From assembly GCA_035079385.1 (NCBI GenBank), contig JAVHKY010000054.1:806001-870000 (forward strand): a stretch of DNA of 64,000 nt, given 5' to 3'. Origin of the DNA: Aspidiotus rigidus. Taxonomy: Eukaryota; Arthropoda; Insecta; Hemiptera; Diaspididae. A model generated the notes under the pieces. That model saw only the letters and a program-made list of their open reading frames with translations, ran no database searches and was not told the origin of the DNA. The position numbers and the translations under genes were made by a program. Shown piece by piece: positions 11,601 to 21,000 of this stretch (within the stretch, counting starts at the first letter, position 1; each line of letters starts with the position of its first letter).

Positions 11601-12808
11601 AGAATATTTTCAAGTACGCCACGGCCGAAATGCGACGCAGTGGACTTCTAGCAAAGCAGTCACTTTGCCTTCCATTACAGATTCTACCCTGCCCTTTTGA
11701 ATTATATCACTGCTCCCTCAACCTCTCCTCCTGTTCCTTATCCTCCAATAAGTTGCGATCTATTAAAAAATTTCCAAATCCTCGCTCTACTTCAAGCCAC
11801 CCATCCCGCCGACAAGAAATCATCCGGACCAGTCTCATAGAAGGCCATACCTGTCTCCTGTCTCGTTTTTCCTCTTATTATGCTTCTCACCTCCTTCGTG
11901 CTTGCACTGCTATACTGTCGATCTACCCGCTCTCGAAAATATTCGGCTTCGCCATTCTGTCTTTCCCTGCATCACAAACTCCTCTCAAAAAATTGTGAAC
12001 AATCCAACCTCCGATCCACCTATTTCTACAATACCCACTTAATCAATTATTCTTATTGTCTACATCTGCTTACTCCGAACCCATAACCCTAAGTGTAGTT
12101 GCGAGGCTATCGTGAAATCAGAAATACTTTCTCAATTCGGTAATCGCTGTTCAAAATATCTCATTAAATAATTTCATTTGTTTTTATTACAGATCCCTTG
12201 AAGACCGATCCTCCTTTCAAAGCACTGAACGACTGGAACGATCATTTGAATCGAGTGCGCGAGCTCGAGTCTATATTTCCCAAAAAGTATCCGCCCCTTC
12301 ATAGAGCGATGTCTCCTCCCGTTTACACTCCGATCAGTAGACCGAAATCTATGTACACCGATCCATTACGCGCTTATGGCTACAACTACGCCGGTAGGCT
12401 TTTGTCCTCCAGTGTATAATATCCATTAAAAAAAAATAAAATATTGATCCTACGCATGTGTTACACTTTTACAGGTCAGCCAATTCACGTGAAAACAATA
12501 CCTCCCAAGCCTTTGAGAGAACTTTTCGAGCCAAACACACGCGTACCCATTTCAAGATTTGTGCGTGATCCTTGGTGGTGGGAATATCCAGAACTCAAAC
12601 CGTACGAACCTCCACAAGGTCACAATGGATACAAGCCATCGCCGTTTTACCTAAGAAACAGCTACTTGTCCCCAGTGAAACGAACATATTTGTGGGGCCA
12701 TCATCCTATCCGACCATTCAGTAAGAAATTTCTTCCACATTAAGATTTTTATATAACTGAATAAAATGTACATTTTTTTCTCCAATTTCAGGCTCACATT
12801 ACTACTAA
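2573..12808 (+). CDS. Mf: Myofilin-like muscle thick-filament protein (5 coding exons, 266 aa)
   Basis: Joined exons are 2573-2663, 5942-6187, 12193-12393, 12475-12720 and 12792-12808. Every junction is GT-AG and every intron is phase 1, so the 801 nt form one open frame ending in TAA. The protein starts MLRQHLDMIGRN, contains FWQSYVRALKGTDDMRAPE across the first junction, then a Pro/Tyr/Arg-rich body (VPGYRYVPVSRETYG, RFVRDPWWWEYPEL) and ends SSHYY. It has no signal peptide, membrane segment or enzymatic motif. The FWQSYVR-LKG-DD-RAPE block and the proline/tyrosine-rich composition match my memory of insect myofilin, a small protein of the myosin filament core in muscle; the family name is recognition, not a search. 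The gene converges on the FoxN gene, 1.8 kb away. Start choice: first ATG after the 3' splice site at 2,550. An alternative first exon lies at 10,363. Confidence 0.68.
2664..5941 (+). other. Myofilin intron 1
   Basis: A 3.3-kb intron bounded by gtaaat and ttcatttatag. It holds one CRE palindrome (TGACGTCA near 3,583) and the 5.3-kb hairpin listed separately. Open frames at 4,345-4,608 and 4,878-5,117 show no motif and I treat them as chance. Confidence 0.6.
5286..5496. repeat. Inverted repeat (hairpin) in myofilin intron 1
   Basis: Arms of about 53 bp lie at 5,286-5,338 and 5,443-5,496. Both carry the cores aaatattccttctggcgca and ctcttgcgcagagcac in inverted order, separated by about 100 bp. 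Size and shape fit a MITE or foldback fragment. No target duplication was identified. Confidence 0.75.
5942..6187 (+). CDS. Mf: Myofilin coding exon 2
   Basis: The acceptor ends ttatag at 5941 and the donor is TATG followed by gtcagt at 6188. It begins with two bases completing Gly and ends one base into the next codon. It encodes GTDDMRAPEQ through ENYASPRY. Confidence 0.72.
8591..8900. repeat. Long near-perfect hairpin, 126-bp arms
   Basis: Left arm 8,591-8,716 and right arm 8,774-8,900 are reverse complements with few mismatches. Shared blocks include gaatttcattata, caacgctgaac, agctaaatctttta and cgttcatttgccgcgtatcg. The 57-bp loop contains gttcttgatatccgatgat. It could be a recent MITE or a source of hairpin small RNA. 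It lies in a host intron on the sense side. Confidence 0.88.
10353..10411 (+). CDS. Mf: Alternative first coding exon of myofilin (coding from 10363)
   Basis: A 3' splice-like sequence (atattttctcag) ends at 10,352 and a near-ideal donor (GCAG then gtaagtacag) follows 10,411. The ATG at 10,363 opens a 16-codon frame, MLSLVDKCYFPSEYRA, that ends in phase 1. It therefore joins the exon at 12,193 in frame to give YRADPLKTDPP and a 170-residue isoform. It cannot be a cassette exon after exon 2, because that join meets TAA at once. Use as an alternative promoter/first exon is inferred. Confidence 0.6.
10910..11178. promoter_or_regulatory. Cluster of CRE palindromes (TGACGTCA), two modules
   Basis: Perfect TGACGTCA sites start at 10,910, 10,931, 10,947, 11,155 and 11,171, with one decayed site (tgacatca) near 11,134. 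Spacing is 21 then 16 bp in both modules. The octamer is the consensus for CREB/ATF bZIP factors. The module is part of a dispersed repeat, so occupancy by a factor is only inferred. Confidence 0.7.
11047..11553. repeat. Foldback repeat with aacaggttcc core
   Basis: Outer arms share ttaacggagttaaacga and aacctattttatgggg in inverted order, near 11,065-11,125 and 11,475-11,535. An inner inverted pair, ataaaacaggttcc at about 11,268 and ggaacctgttttat at about 11,326, forms a second fold. Related sequence recurs at 29.3-29.6 kb, 33.65 kb, 37.3-37.6 kb and 48.3 kb, so this is a family of non-autonomous elements. Confidence 0.75.
12193..12393 (+). CDS. Mf: Myofilin coding exon 3
   Basis: The acceptor ttttattacag ends at 12,192 and the donor is GCCG then gtaggc. 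It encodes DPLKTDPPFKALNDW through RAYGYNYA. Entering phase 1 is compatible with both exon 2 and the alternative exon at 10,363. Confidence 0.74.
12475..12720 (+). CDS. Mf: Myofilin coding exon 4
   Basis: The preceding intron is only 81 bp. The acceptor is acttttacag and the donor is TTCA then gtaaga. It encodes GQPIHVKTIPPK, the tryptophan-rich block RDPWWWEYPEL and YLWGHHPIRPF. Confidence 0.74.
12792..12808 (+). CDS. Mf: Myofilin terminal coding exon
   Basis: After a 71-bp intron ending caatttcag, 17 coding nt complete SSHYY and TAA. The downstream 3' UTR has AATAAA candidates at 13,195 and 13,586. Confidence 0.7.
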
Positions 12809-14652
12809 ATTTAGAAAATGGGTACGACGAATGAACCTACCAATCTATATTGACTTCTTCAATCTCCTGAGTGATAAAATATAACCATTTCATAATCTGC
12901 ATTCAAAAATTCATTCTAATACCTATTTTTCAAATATTTTTTCGTATTTTTCATGTAAGTAGTACCTATAAATTATTCACACTTTTCAGACGTTAATTCA
13001 TTTATTTTAGAAAAAGAACATAATTCGACTACGTCTAAAAAACATCCACTAGGTGATTTTCACTATAACTTTCAGATACTTAATACCAACAGAATCGGTA
13101 GTATCAACATCACCGTTTCAACTGAACAGGTCTCACGTCATAACTTCGTAAACAAACTTCAACTAAAGGAAAAAAAAAAAAAGAAAAAAAAAACAATAAA
13201 CATCACAGATAGGTAACAAACGCCGATCTGATTTTCTTGAAAAATCTGAAACTGCGAAATGTACAGGTTTAAAAAAACAAAGGAAAAAAAAGAAAGTAAT
13301 TTTCTAGTTTTTCTTTTCCATCTTGTAATAATTGATTCGCGAAATTATTTTCGATTGATTGAAAATATAATGTAATAATGAAACCACGATTTTTTGATAT
13401 GCGTAAACCTTATCTCAAAGACGAAATCATTTTTAAATTGACAGCATTAGACTTCAAGTCGTCAATAATATCAATTTTGCTCGTTGTCAAAAAATATGAA
13501 AATTAATACAACGTCTGCTACTTCAATTACACAGAAAGAATTTTACTTTCGAACATTGTCAGTGGCTTCGTAGGAAATCAAGAAAAATAAATCGGAAACG
13601 AGGCAGTGCTTGGAATTGATTGCTGTGAAATCATTTAACGCAAAGAAAAAAAAAATGGATAAACAATGTTCATTTAAAGAGATAACTCTCGGGTAACTAA
13701 TTTCCAGCAATTACGTTAACAAAACAGCAGCAAAAAAAAAAAGAAGGTTTTGTTCTTACTGTTACTCCACAAATTTGCACAGTCATGCGGAAAATATTAA
13801 ATGACGACTTGAGGAAAGAAATAAAAATATTAATATGTACTCAAAATGATTATCAGTCCACAATGAAGAAGAAATTGACAACATCGATTTGCAGTCTGCA
13901 TCATCACACACTATTGTACAAATCTATCACGCTACACAATGTAAAGCATGACGTTTTCATTCCGTAGAAAAATATTAATTGCGTTCAGTATAATGAGCAA
14001 ATGTTTTCAAGTACACGTTCGCACACACAAAATACATAAGATCGTTCGAATTTCCAGAAGCTCGCTTGAAAACAATTTACCCAAGAAAAATAATAAAAAC
14101 ATGGAAAGAAGAAATTCTGGGAAGATTTCGTCAAAACAGTAAGAAAAGGTAGGAAGACTGCGTAGAGAAGAAAATACAAAAAGGAAAGAGGAAAAAAAAA
14201 AGAGGGAGGGGAGAAACGAAGTCATTTCTTAACGTTAGATATAAACACTAGAAAAAGATAAAGAGGAAGAAGAATAAAACAGAAATTGTAAGTAAACGTA
14301 ACAGATATTGTACAGGAAAACAGAAAGTAACAAACACTAGAGATACAGTACTTGATAAAAACTAAAGACGATTGCTTTCGAATATCACTATCAAAAAACC
14401 AGTCCGACTGGCTATTACTTTAGACCGGGAGAAAAAGATGTCAAAACATTGCAAAAGATAGCGAAAAGTATTCGTAAAATGGAAAAGGAAGAAAAAATTC
14501 ATAACGAAATACAATAATAATATTGATCAACACAATCACCCATCCTTAATCTTTTCGTACTCAATTTTATATCCTAAAGATAAGAATAAAAATGTTTAAA
14601 AAAGTACTGATTTTAGAAGCATCTACGAAATGTAATTTAAAATTCATGACAA
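12809..14652. other. Convergent 3' UTR / intergenic stretch
   Basis: This 1.8-kb stretch separates the two convergent stop codons. Plus-strand poly(A) signals (AATAAA) occur at 13,195 and 13,586. The first minus-strand AATAAA I found downstream of the FoxN stop is at 13,006-13,001, so the two 3' UTRs may overlap. The part from 13,780 to 14,500 is A- and purine-rich and has no gene that I recognise. Confidence 0.5.
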
Positions 14653-15058
14653 CTACAGCTTGAACCTTTTTTTCTCGACTTTCCTACGTAATCTTCGATT
14701 ACTGGTTGTCGAGGCTCGATTCTTCTGAGTTCGTTGCCTTTCTTCGTGACTGTTTACATTAGGACTACGTTTACTATTAGTATCACTACCCTCATCTACG
14801 TCTTCTTCCCTTTCACTAGTATCGTAATAATTGTCTGCTGCAGTCCGATCTTTACGCGTCGGTCTCAAGCGATCCTCGAACTCGGCCGAAGACTCGCTGC
14901 GTGGCTGCTTCAAAATATTTGGCTGTTGTTCTTCGAGCAGGGAAAGAGAACGCTTGCGAGTGTTGTACGTTGTGATGCCGGCAAGATTCAATAATGCGTC
15001 AGCGCCTTCGACTATTTTGCGGCGTTCCTCCATTTCTTCTTGAGCCGAATGCCAGTAG
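14653..15058 (-). CDS. CHES-1-like: FoxN exon 9: C-terminal ALLNLAG motif and basic tail
   Basis: The minus-strand acceptor tctttcgcag is followed by CTACTGGCATTC. The first base completes Ser from the previous exon. It encodes [20 protein letters not shown], then ALLNLAGI, an acidic Ser/Asp segment, and a basic C terminus before TAA. Confidence 0.9.
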
Positions 15059-18000
15059 CTGCGAAAGAGAAAAAATATCACATTTTACTAGAGTAATATA
15101 GGTACAGAAAATGAAGGATAAGAAAACATGTATCAACAACTTTGTTTGGTCTAATTTCGTTATTCATAATACTTTGCATCGATATTTCCTATTTTTTGGA
15201 ACATTTTTTTAGGCGAAATGATACGAGCAAAGTCAATTTGTGATTACCGTCTTCGGAAACACATCGAAAGGGGGCTACAAACTTTCAACGCTCAAGGAGT
15301 CAGGAGAGAATTTATGTGTGCTCCCCTCTGACCATCTGCATCGATCAACCAAAATTCAATTAATTCTTATCCAGATTAATGTCTCCAGAGGACGAAAAAC
15401 TTCAAATAAGTTGGATTCTGAGAGGAGAATGGGACTTGGTATTATTACGCAGTCCAAGGGCTTCAGGGGAAGTAGGATTACAAAAACTTTCACTAATCAG
15501 GCTGATAACAACTGAATTCGAAAATACTCGATAATATATCGACTCATCTTTTTGATTAAAAATACATCAAAATCAACGTGCATTTTTCGTCGAATGAATT
15601 CCGCCTGCAACCGACTGCAATTTGCAAATCTACCAAAAATGATTAGAATTCGACCTGACTGTAGGGGAAATCGACGTCTCATTTTGAACTTATGTCAAAA
15701 ATTCTCCATTTCTGCTATTTAATTTCAGTGTCGATTGAACATAAACGTCAATTTATCATCTATTTTACAAAACTATAGACGTCGATTCGGTTGGTCACCC
15801 GCTAGGAACGTTACCTGCGACAAAATAGGAAACGAGAACAGGAATCCAACACAATTTTGGAACCACGGTCGTGATCGGAACAATTGAATGTTAATTGAGT
15901 TGTCGAGATTGAAGCCATCAAACGGGAAAATTAAATGCACAAAATTTGGAACCAACGTGAAATTTCTAACAAGTTTTTGCTCTGCGCGATCCTAGCGCTG
16001 GCTGATCTAAACCATAAAATGAATTGTCGGATGGGATGCAGTAATACAGTATTATTATACTCTGAACCGAACGAATATAGGATAGAACTAACGTCAGCTA
16101 TTGTGAGAATTTGCTTGTGGTAGTGACGTTTATTGTTTGTAAACTCAAGCAACCCGAAATTTGCTCGCTGCATCGCGTGACCAAAAGCGCTCAATGTATT
16201 TAGATAGGGTATTATCGTTAAGAGTATTTGAATGAAGCACGGCCGTTTCTACTATCAGGCCGAGTAACTCAATATAATAATGCCGCATCAGCTACTTGTA
16301 GTGGTAAACGAAACATCCAAGAACACTATGGAAAAAACTAAAAAAGACTCGAAACCAGAGCATTGCAGCCGTATCATACAGCTTAGACTTTCAGCTTAAA
16401 CTTAGAACCTTGAAAAATACAACTTTGGCTTTGGCTTTTGAAATACCTAAAAAATACAGCTGACTTTCGGCTTTCGGCTGTTTTGATGAAACACCTTGGC
16501 TTTGACTTAAACTTACGACCTTGAAAAATATAGCTTCGGCTTTCAGCTTGGAAAAAACATGAATAATACAGCTGGCTTTCGGCTTTAGCTTTCGGCTTTT
16601 GGCTGACTGCAATGCTCTGCTCGAAACGTTGAATAATTGTAATTCATCGTTAAATATTGGGTTCCACAAAGAAATGAAGAGTTTTTTAAAAAGCGAACAA
16701 TTCCTGATTTCTTAATCTTGGTCTTGTTAAGATTGATTTACTACAAAGTGAGTTATAAATGTTTGAAAAAAAAAAAAAAGTTAGACAGGGCACAGAGCGT
16801 GGTAATGTGACGCGCTTTACCCTCTGTTTGACTTCTTTTTAAGAAACGTTCATAACTCCCTTTGTAGTGTGATCAATCTTAACAAGAAGATTTGTTCACT
16901 CTTTTGATATAATATTATGCAATTACTTTCACCGCACTATTGATAACTATTTACCAATGTTTTTTGGTCCAGCATTGCCAAGTTTGAAGAAAAACTTCTC
17001 GGTTATTTCAATATACCGGTTAAACGGTTTACCAGAGACCGTCGTAACCGGTTAATCGGTTGAAAACCTCCAAATAAACCGGTTAACCGGTTAACTGGCA
17101 GCGCCAAGGTCTTCCACTTTTTTGCTCTCAAAATCGCAAAAATTGAAAAAAAAGAGAAGCAATATCTCTTATGTAAATTGTTGAAAAATTTTAAATTTTG
17201 GCGGTTAATCGGTTTATGCGCTCTTATTAACCGGTTTTTCAGGTTAACCGTTAATCACAAATAAACCGGGTTTTCAGTTAATTTTACCCAAGAATAAACC
17301 GATAACCGCCCATCACTAGTATCCGCGCCACTCTTTAATTAATCAGGTTTTACTGTGCGCGATACTAGCGCTCAGTGATCCAAGTCATGAAATGAACAAT
17401 TTGAAGGATGCAGAGTTTGATTTTTGTTTGTTACTCCAGGTTAACCAGATTGAAAGGAGGCTTCCATCAACCACCCGTGCTGCTTACCAGTTCATCAGTT
17501 TTTACTGTGCGCAATACTAGCGCCAACTGAACAAAACTATAAAATTAATAATCTGAAGAGATGCAGAATTTGACTTTTGTTTGTTGATCTAGTGTTCTTA
17601 GATTTGAAAAAAAGCTTCCACCCACCACCCGCGCAGTCCATCAATATTGTCAGCAAAGTATTGCAGCTATCTGAAAGGCAAATGCAAAATTCATTTTTCG
17701 CAAATAGGAAAATACTGTAATAACTAATAAGAATCACAGACTTACAGCAAGCAATGTCTTTCACCTCATAAAAATTATTTTGTATCTAATTGGAACTCCA
17801 ACAAAGTAAAAAAGAAAGATTAGTTCTCATTCAATTCAAGTGTTCAGCCGTTTAATACAGAGGCTTGTAGTGTAGTCTTCCAGTAGAAATGAATAGAAAC
17901 CGGGGAAAAGGTATCTTTCGCAAGTGTAATAAAGCTCCAATTCTCCTAATTGTTTTATCTGGATTCACGTCTCTTTATAACATTGATCAACCAAAAGTTG

Positions 18001-21000
18001 ACTGAATTGAGCCAAAAGCAAGCTAAATTTTTCCAAAAACCAAATTCAAAAGCCAAAGCTGAAACTTTTGGCTCCCAGTTTCCAATATATGCGATACTAG
18101 CGCTGATTGACTGAAATTATAAAATGAACAATCTAAAGGAATGCAAAATTTGAATATCCTTTGTCAGCCCAATATTGCCAGATACAAGGAAAAGCTTCCA
18201 CTGCACACCCTCCTCCCCCCCCACACGCAGTGGAAACCGGGGAAAAGGTATCTTTCACAAGTGTAACAAAGCTCCAATTCTCCTAATTGTTTTATCTGGA
18301 TTCACGTCTCTTTATAACATTGATCAGCCAAAAGTTAGCTGAGTAGAGCCAAAAGCAAGCTAAATTTTTCCAAAAGCCAAATCCAAAAGCCAAAGCTAAA
18401 ACTTTTGGCTCTTAGTTTCCAATATATGCGATACTAGCGCTGAATGACTAAAATTATGAAATGAACAATCTAAAGGAATGCAAAATTTGAATATCCTTTG
18501 TCAGTCCAATATTGCCAGATTCAAGGAAAAGCTTCCACTGCAAACCATCCCCCCCCCCACACGAAGCTTAGCAATTATTCTGTTTTCTTTATGCGCGATA
18601 CTAGCGCTGACTAATCTAAATTGTAAAATGAATAATCTGAAGGTATTCAGAATTTGAATTTTGATTATCTGTCTAATGTTGTTAGATGTAAAGAAACTTT
18701 TCCACCCGCGCATCCCAATGATTATCCAGTTTTCACTGCGCGATACCAGCGCTGATCCGTCCAAATCATAAATAAAGAGTAGCTAATAAAAATATAAACA
18801 ATTCCAAGGAATTTGTAATTGGAATTATTTTGGTCCAGTGTTACCAGATTCAAAGAGTAGTTACATGATCGGAAAAATCCACCGCTGTTTTATGAAAAAT
18901 CAATACAAAATTAGCACAATTTTTGTTGAAAGTTGTTTCAGAACAACTCCAGATCCGTATAGAATACTTATAGATACCTAGAACAGACAAGATAGCTAAC
19001 TCATCCGCCATACTGAATACTTTTGTTCATATTCTAAAAATGCTCGCAACGTTATTTTATATGGGAAAGGCGCTGCAAACATTTCACGGCGGATTTTAAC
19101 ATCGCCATTTATGGAGTTTACTTGTTTTTTGTAAATATCTCACAAACTATGATGTGAGAAGAGAAATCACTTTCCTCGTAATTTCTTATTAAATGATTCT
19201 ATCCACAAAATATTCTGAGAATATTTTCAAAAAAAATTGTGAAATTGGTTTGATAAAATAGGAAATTACAAAAGGAATAAATTTCATTCTTATTGATTCT
19301 TCATTTTAGGCATTATTCTTCTAGAAAATACAAAAAACAGGGGTCAACCATAAGACGTAATGTTAAAATAGGCCGTCTACTGAGCTGCCTATGGCTGTAT
19401 GCACAACTAAAGTGCTGTGCACCAGTTTTCCACGTTACGTGTGTGAAGAGTTAGCTATCTCGTCTCTTCTAGATGTCTATGAATAGACTATAAAACGACT
19501 CAACTCTACAAGTCATTTTGAGATCCTTTTGGGAGAAATATAGGCTCCAAAACAGCGGCATACATTTAATCACACGCCTCAAAAAACGAAATTGCCCGCC
19601 TATCGATAACACGCCAAGGAAACAAAATTGACAAGCCTAAGAAATGTATTAAACGGATAAAAACGAAGTAAGTAGTGCACACATCCTCATATAAGTTGTG
19701 CACTCAAGATTCAAAACACTGGAAATCCTATGAAACGGACAAATACACAAAGTAAGTAGTGCACACATCTTGATACAAGTTGTGCACACAAAATCAAAAC
19801 ACTCAAAATCCATTGAAGAGGACAAAAACATCACCATGTAAGTAGTGCACACATTCCCATATAGTGTGCACTTAAGAACATGCAGAACAGTATGCGATCC
19901 ACATTTAATTCATTCAACTATAATATATCAACTGATGTTTGAAAAGGCTTTATTACCACATTGAAGAAATATACAGTACGAGAACGCGACGTTTCGCTAC
20001 CTCCCAGGGTAGCTTTTTCAAGAGTATCACACTTGAAAAAGCTACGTCGCGTTCTCGTACTGTATATTTCTTCAATGTGGTAATAAAGCGTTTGAAAACA
20101 TCAGGTATATATTGTGTTACCACGTATAAAAATAAACTCTTTCTATAATATATCAAGTAAGTAAACCTGATACAGGAAGAAGAAACAGGAAAGAAGATAA
20201 TGGAATGCTTTGGTTATTGACATGTCAGCACAAGCCTCAAGGCAGCATTCCAAGTGGTTTTTTTTTTTTTTTTTTTTTTCCCTACCATCACCATAATATT
20301 TCATAAAGATATTACAATATTGATACATACGAGTATTAATGCAATTAACAAATATAAGTTTTCAAATAATTTACAACGGCTAAGCCCAACCGCCTCTTGA
20401 ATAAATCTGAGTTCAAGACTACATGGTACCTGCCTTCATAATAACGAACGCCGAGAAGAGTCGAATTAACATCCGCCTACCACTTGACATGTGCAGCGTG
20501 AAAAGTTTCCTGAAGACCGAAAGGAAGCTCCAAATGGGCCTGAAGATTAGACTCCATCAAGAACCTTGATTGCCAAAAAGGGCCTGCGAAAAGGAAGAGT
20601 GGAATTGGCGAATCACGGGAAGGATCAGAAGTGCGAATATTGTCAAAACGGCGAACTCTTGAATACAAGTCAATAGTGAAACGTCCGCGGCTATTGCACT
20701 GATCCATATAACTACCGCGCATCCCCTTGGCATCATACTTCTGCGGAATCATATTATTTTGGCGACGAACCTCAGTATTTGACCAACCAGTGAAGATCTC
20801 ACGACAATGCTCGAAATCCAGTGCATTAACCAACTGACTCGACTGACTCCTCCAGGGTGGAACAACTGGGAAAACACCTCCATCAACAGTCATACCTCAC
20901 TCATAAGGAGTTGGAGGTTTATTATGGGGAGGCAGTCTCTACTGTCAAGCCCATCCTGGCTGGAGTTCCTCACAATAAATGCAGCAAAATCATCTTCTTT

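Larger units (their letters stand above)
6188..12192 (+). other. Myofilin intron 2
   Basis: A 6.0-kb intron containing the 310-bp hairpin at 8,591, an alternative first exon at 10,363 and the CRE-rich foldback repeat at 10.9-11.55 kb. A C-rich, coding-like patch at 11,630-12,080 may be retroelement remains but could not be classified. Confidence 0.6.

Noticed and set aside
11630..12086. C-rich open frames before myofilin exon 3
   Set aside because: They look somewhat like LINE or coding remains, but no motif could be placed; too weak to call.
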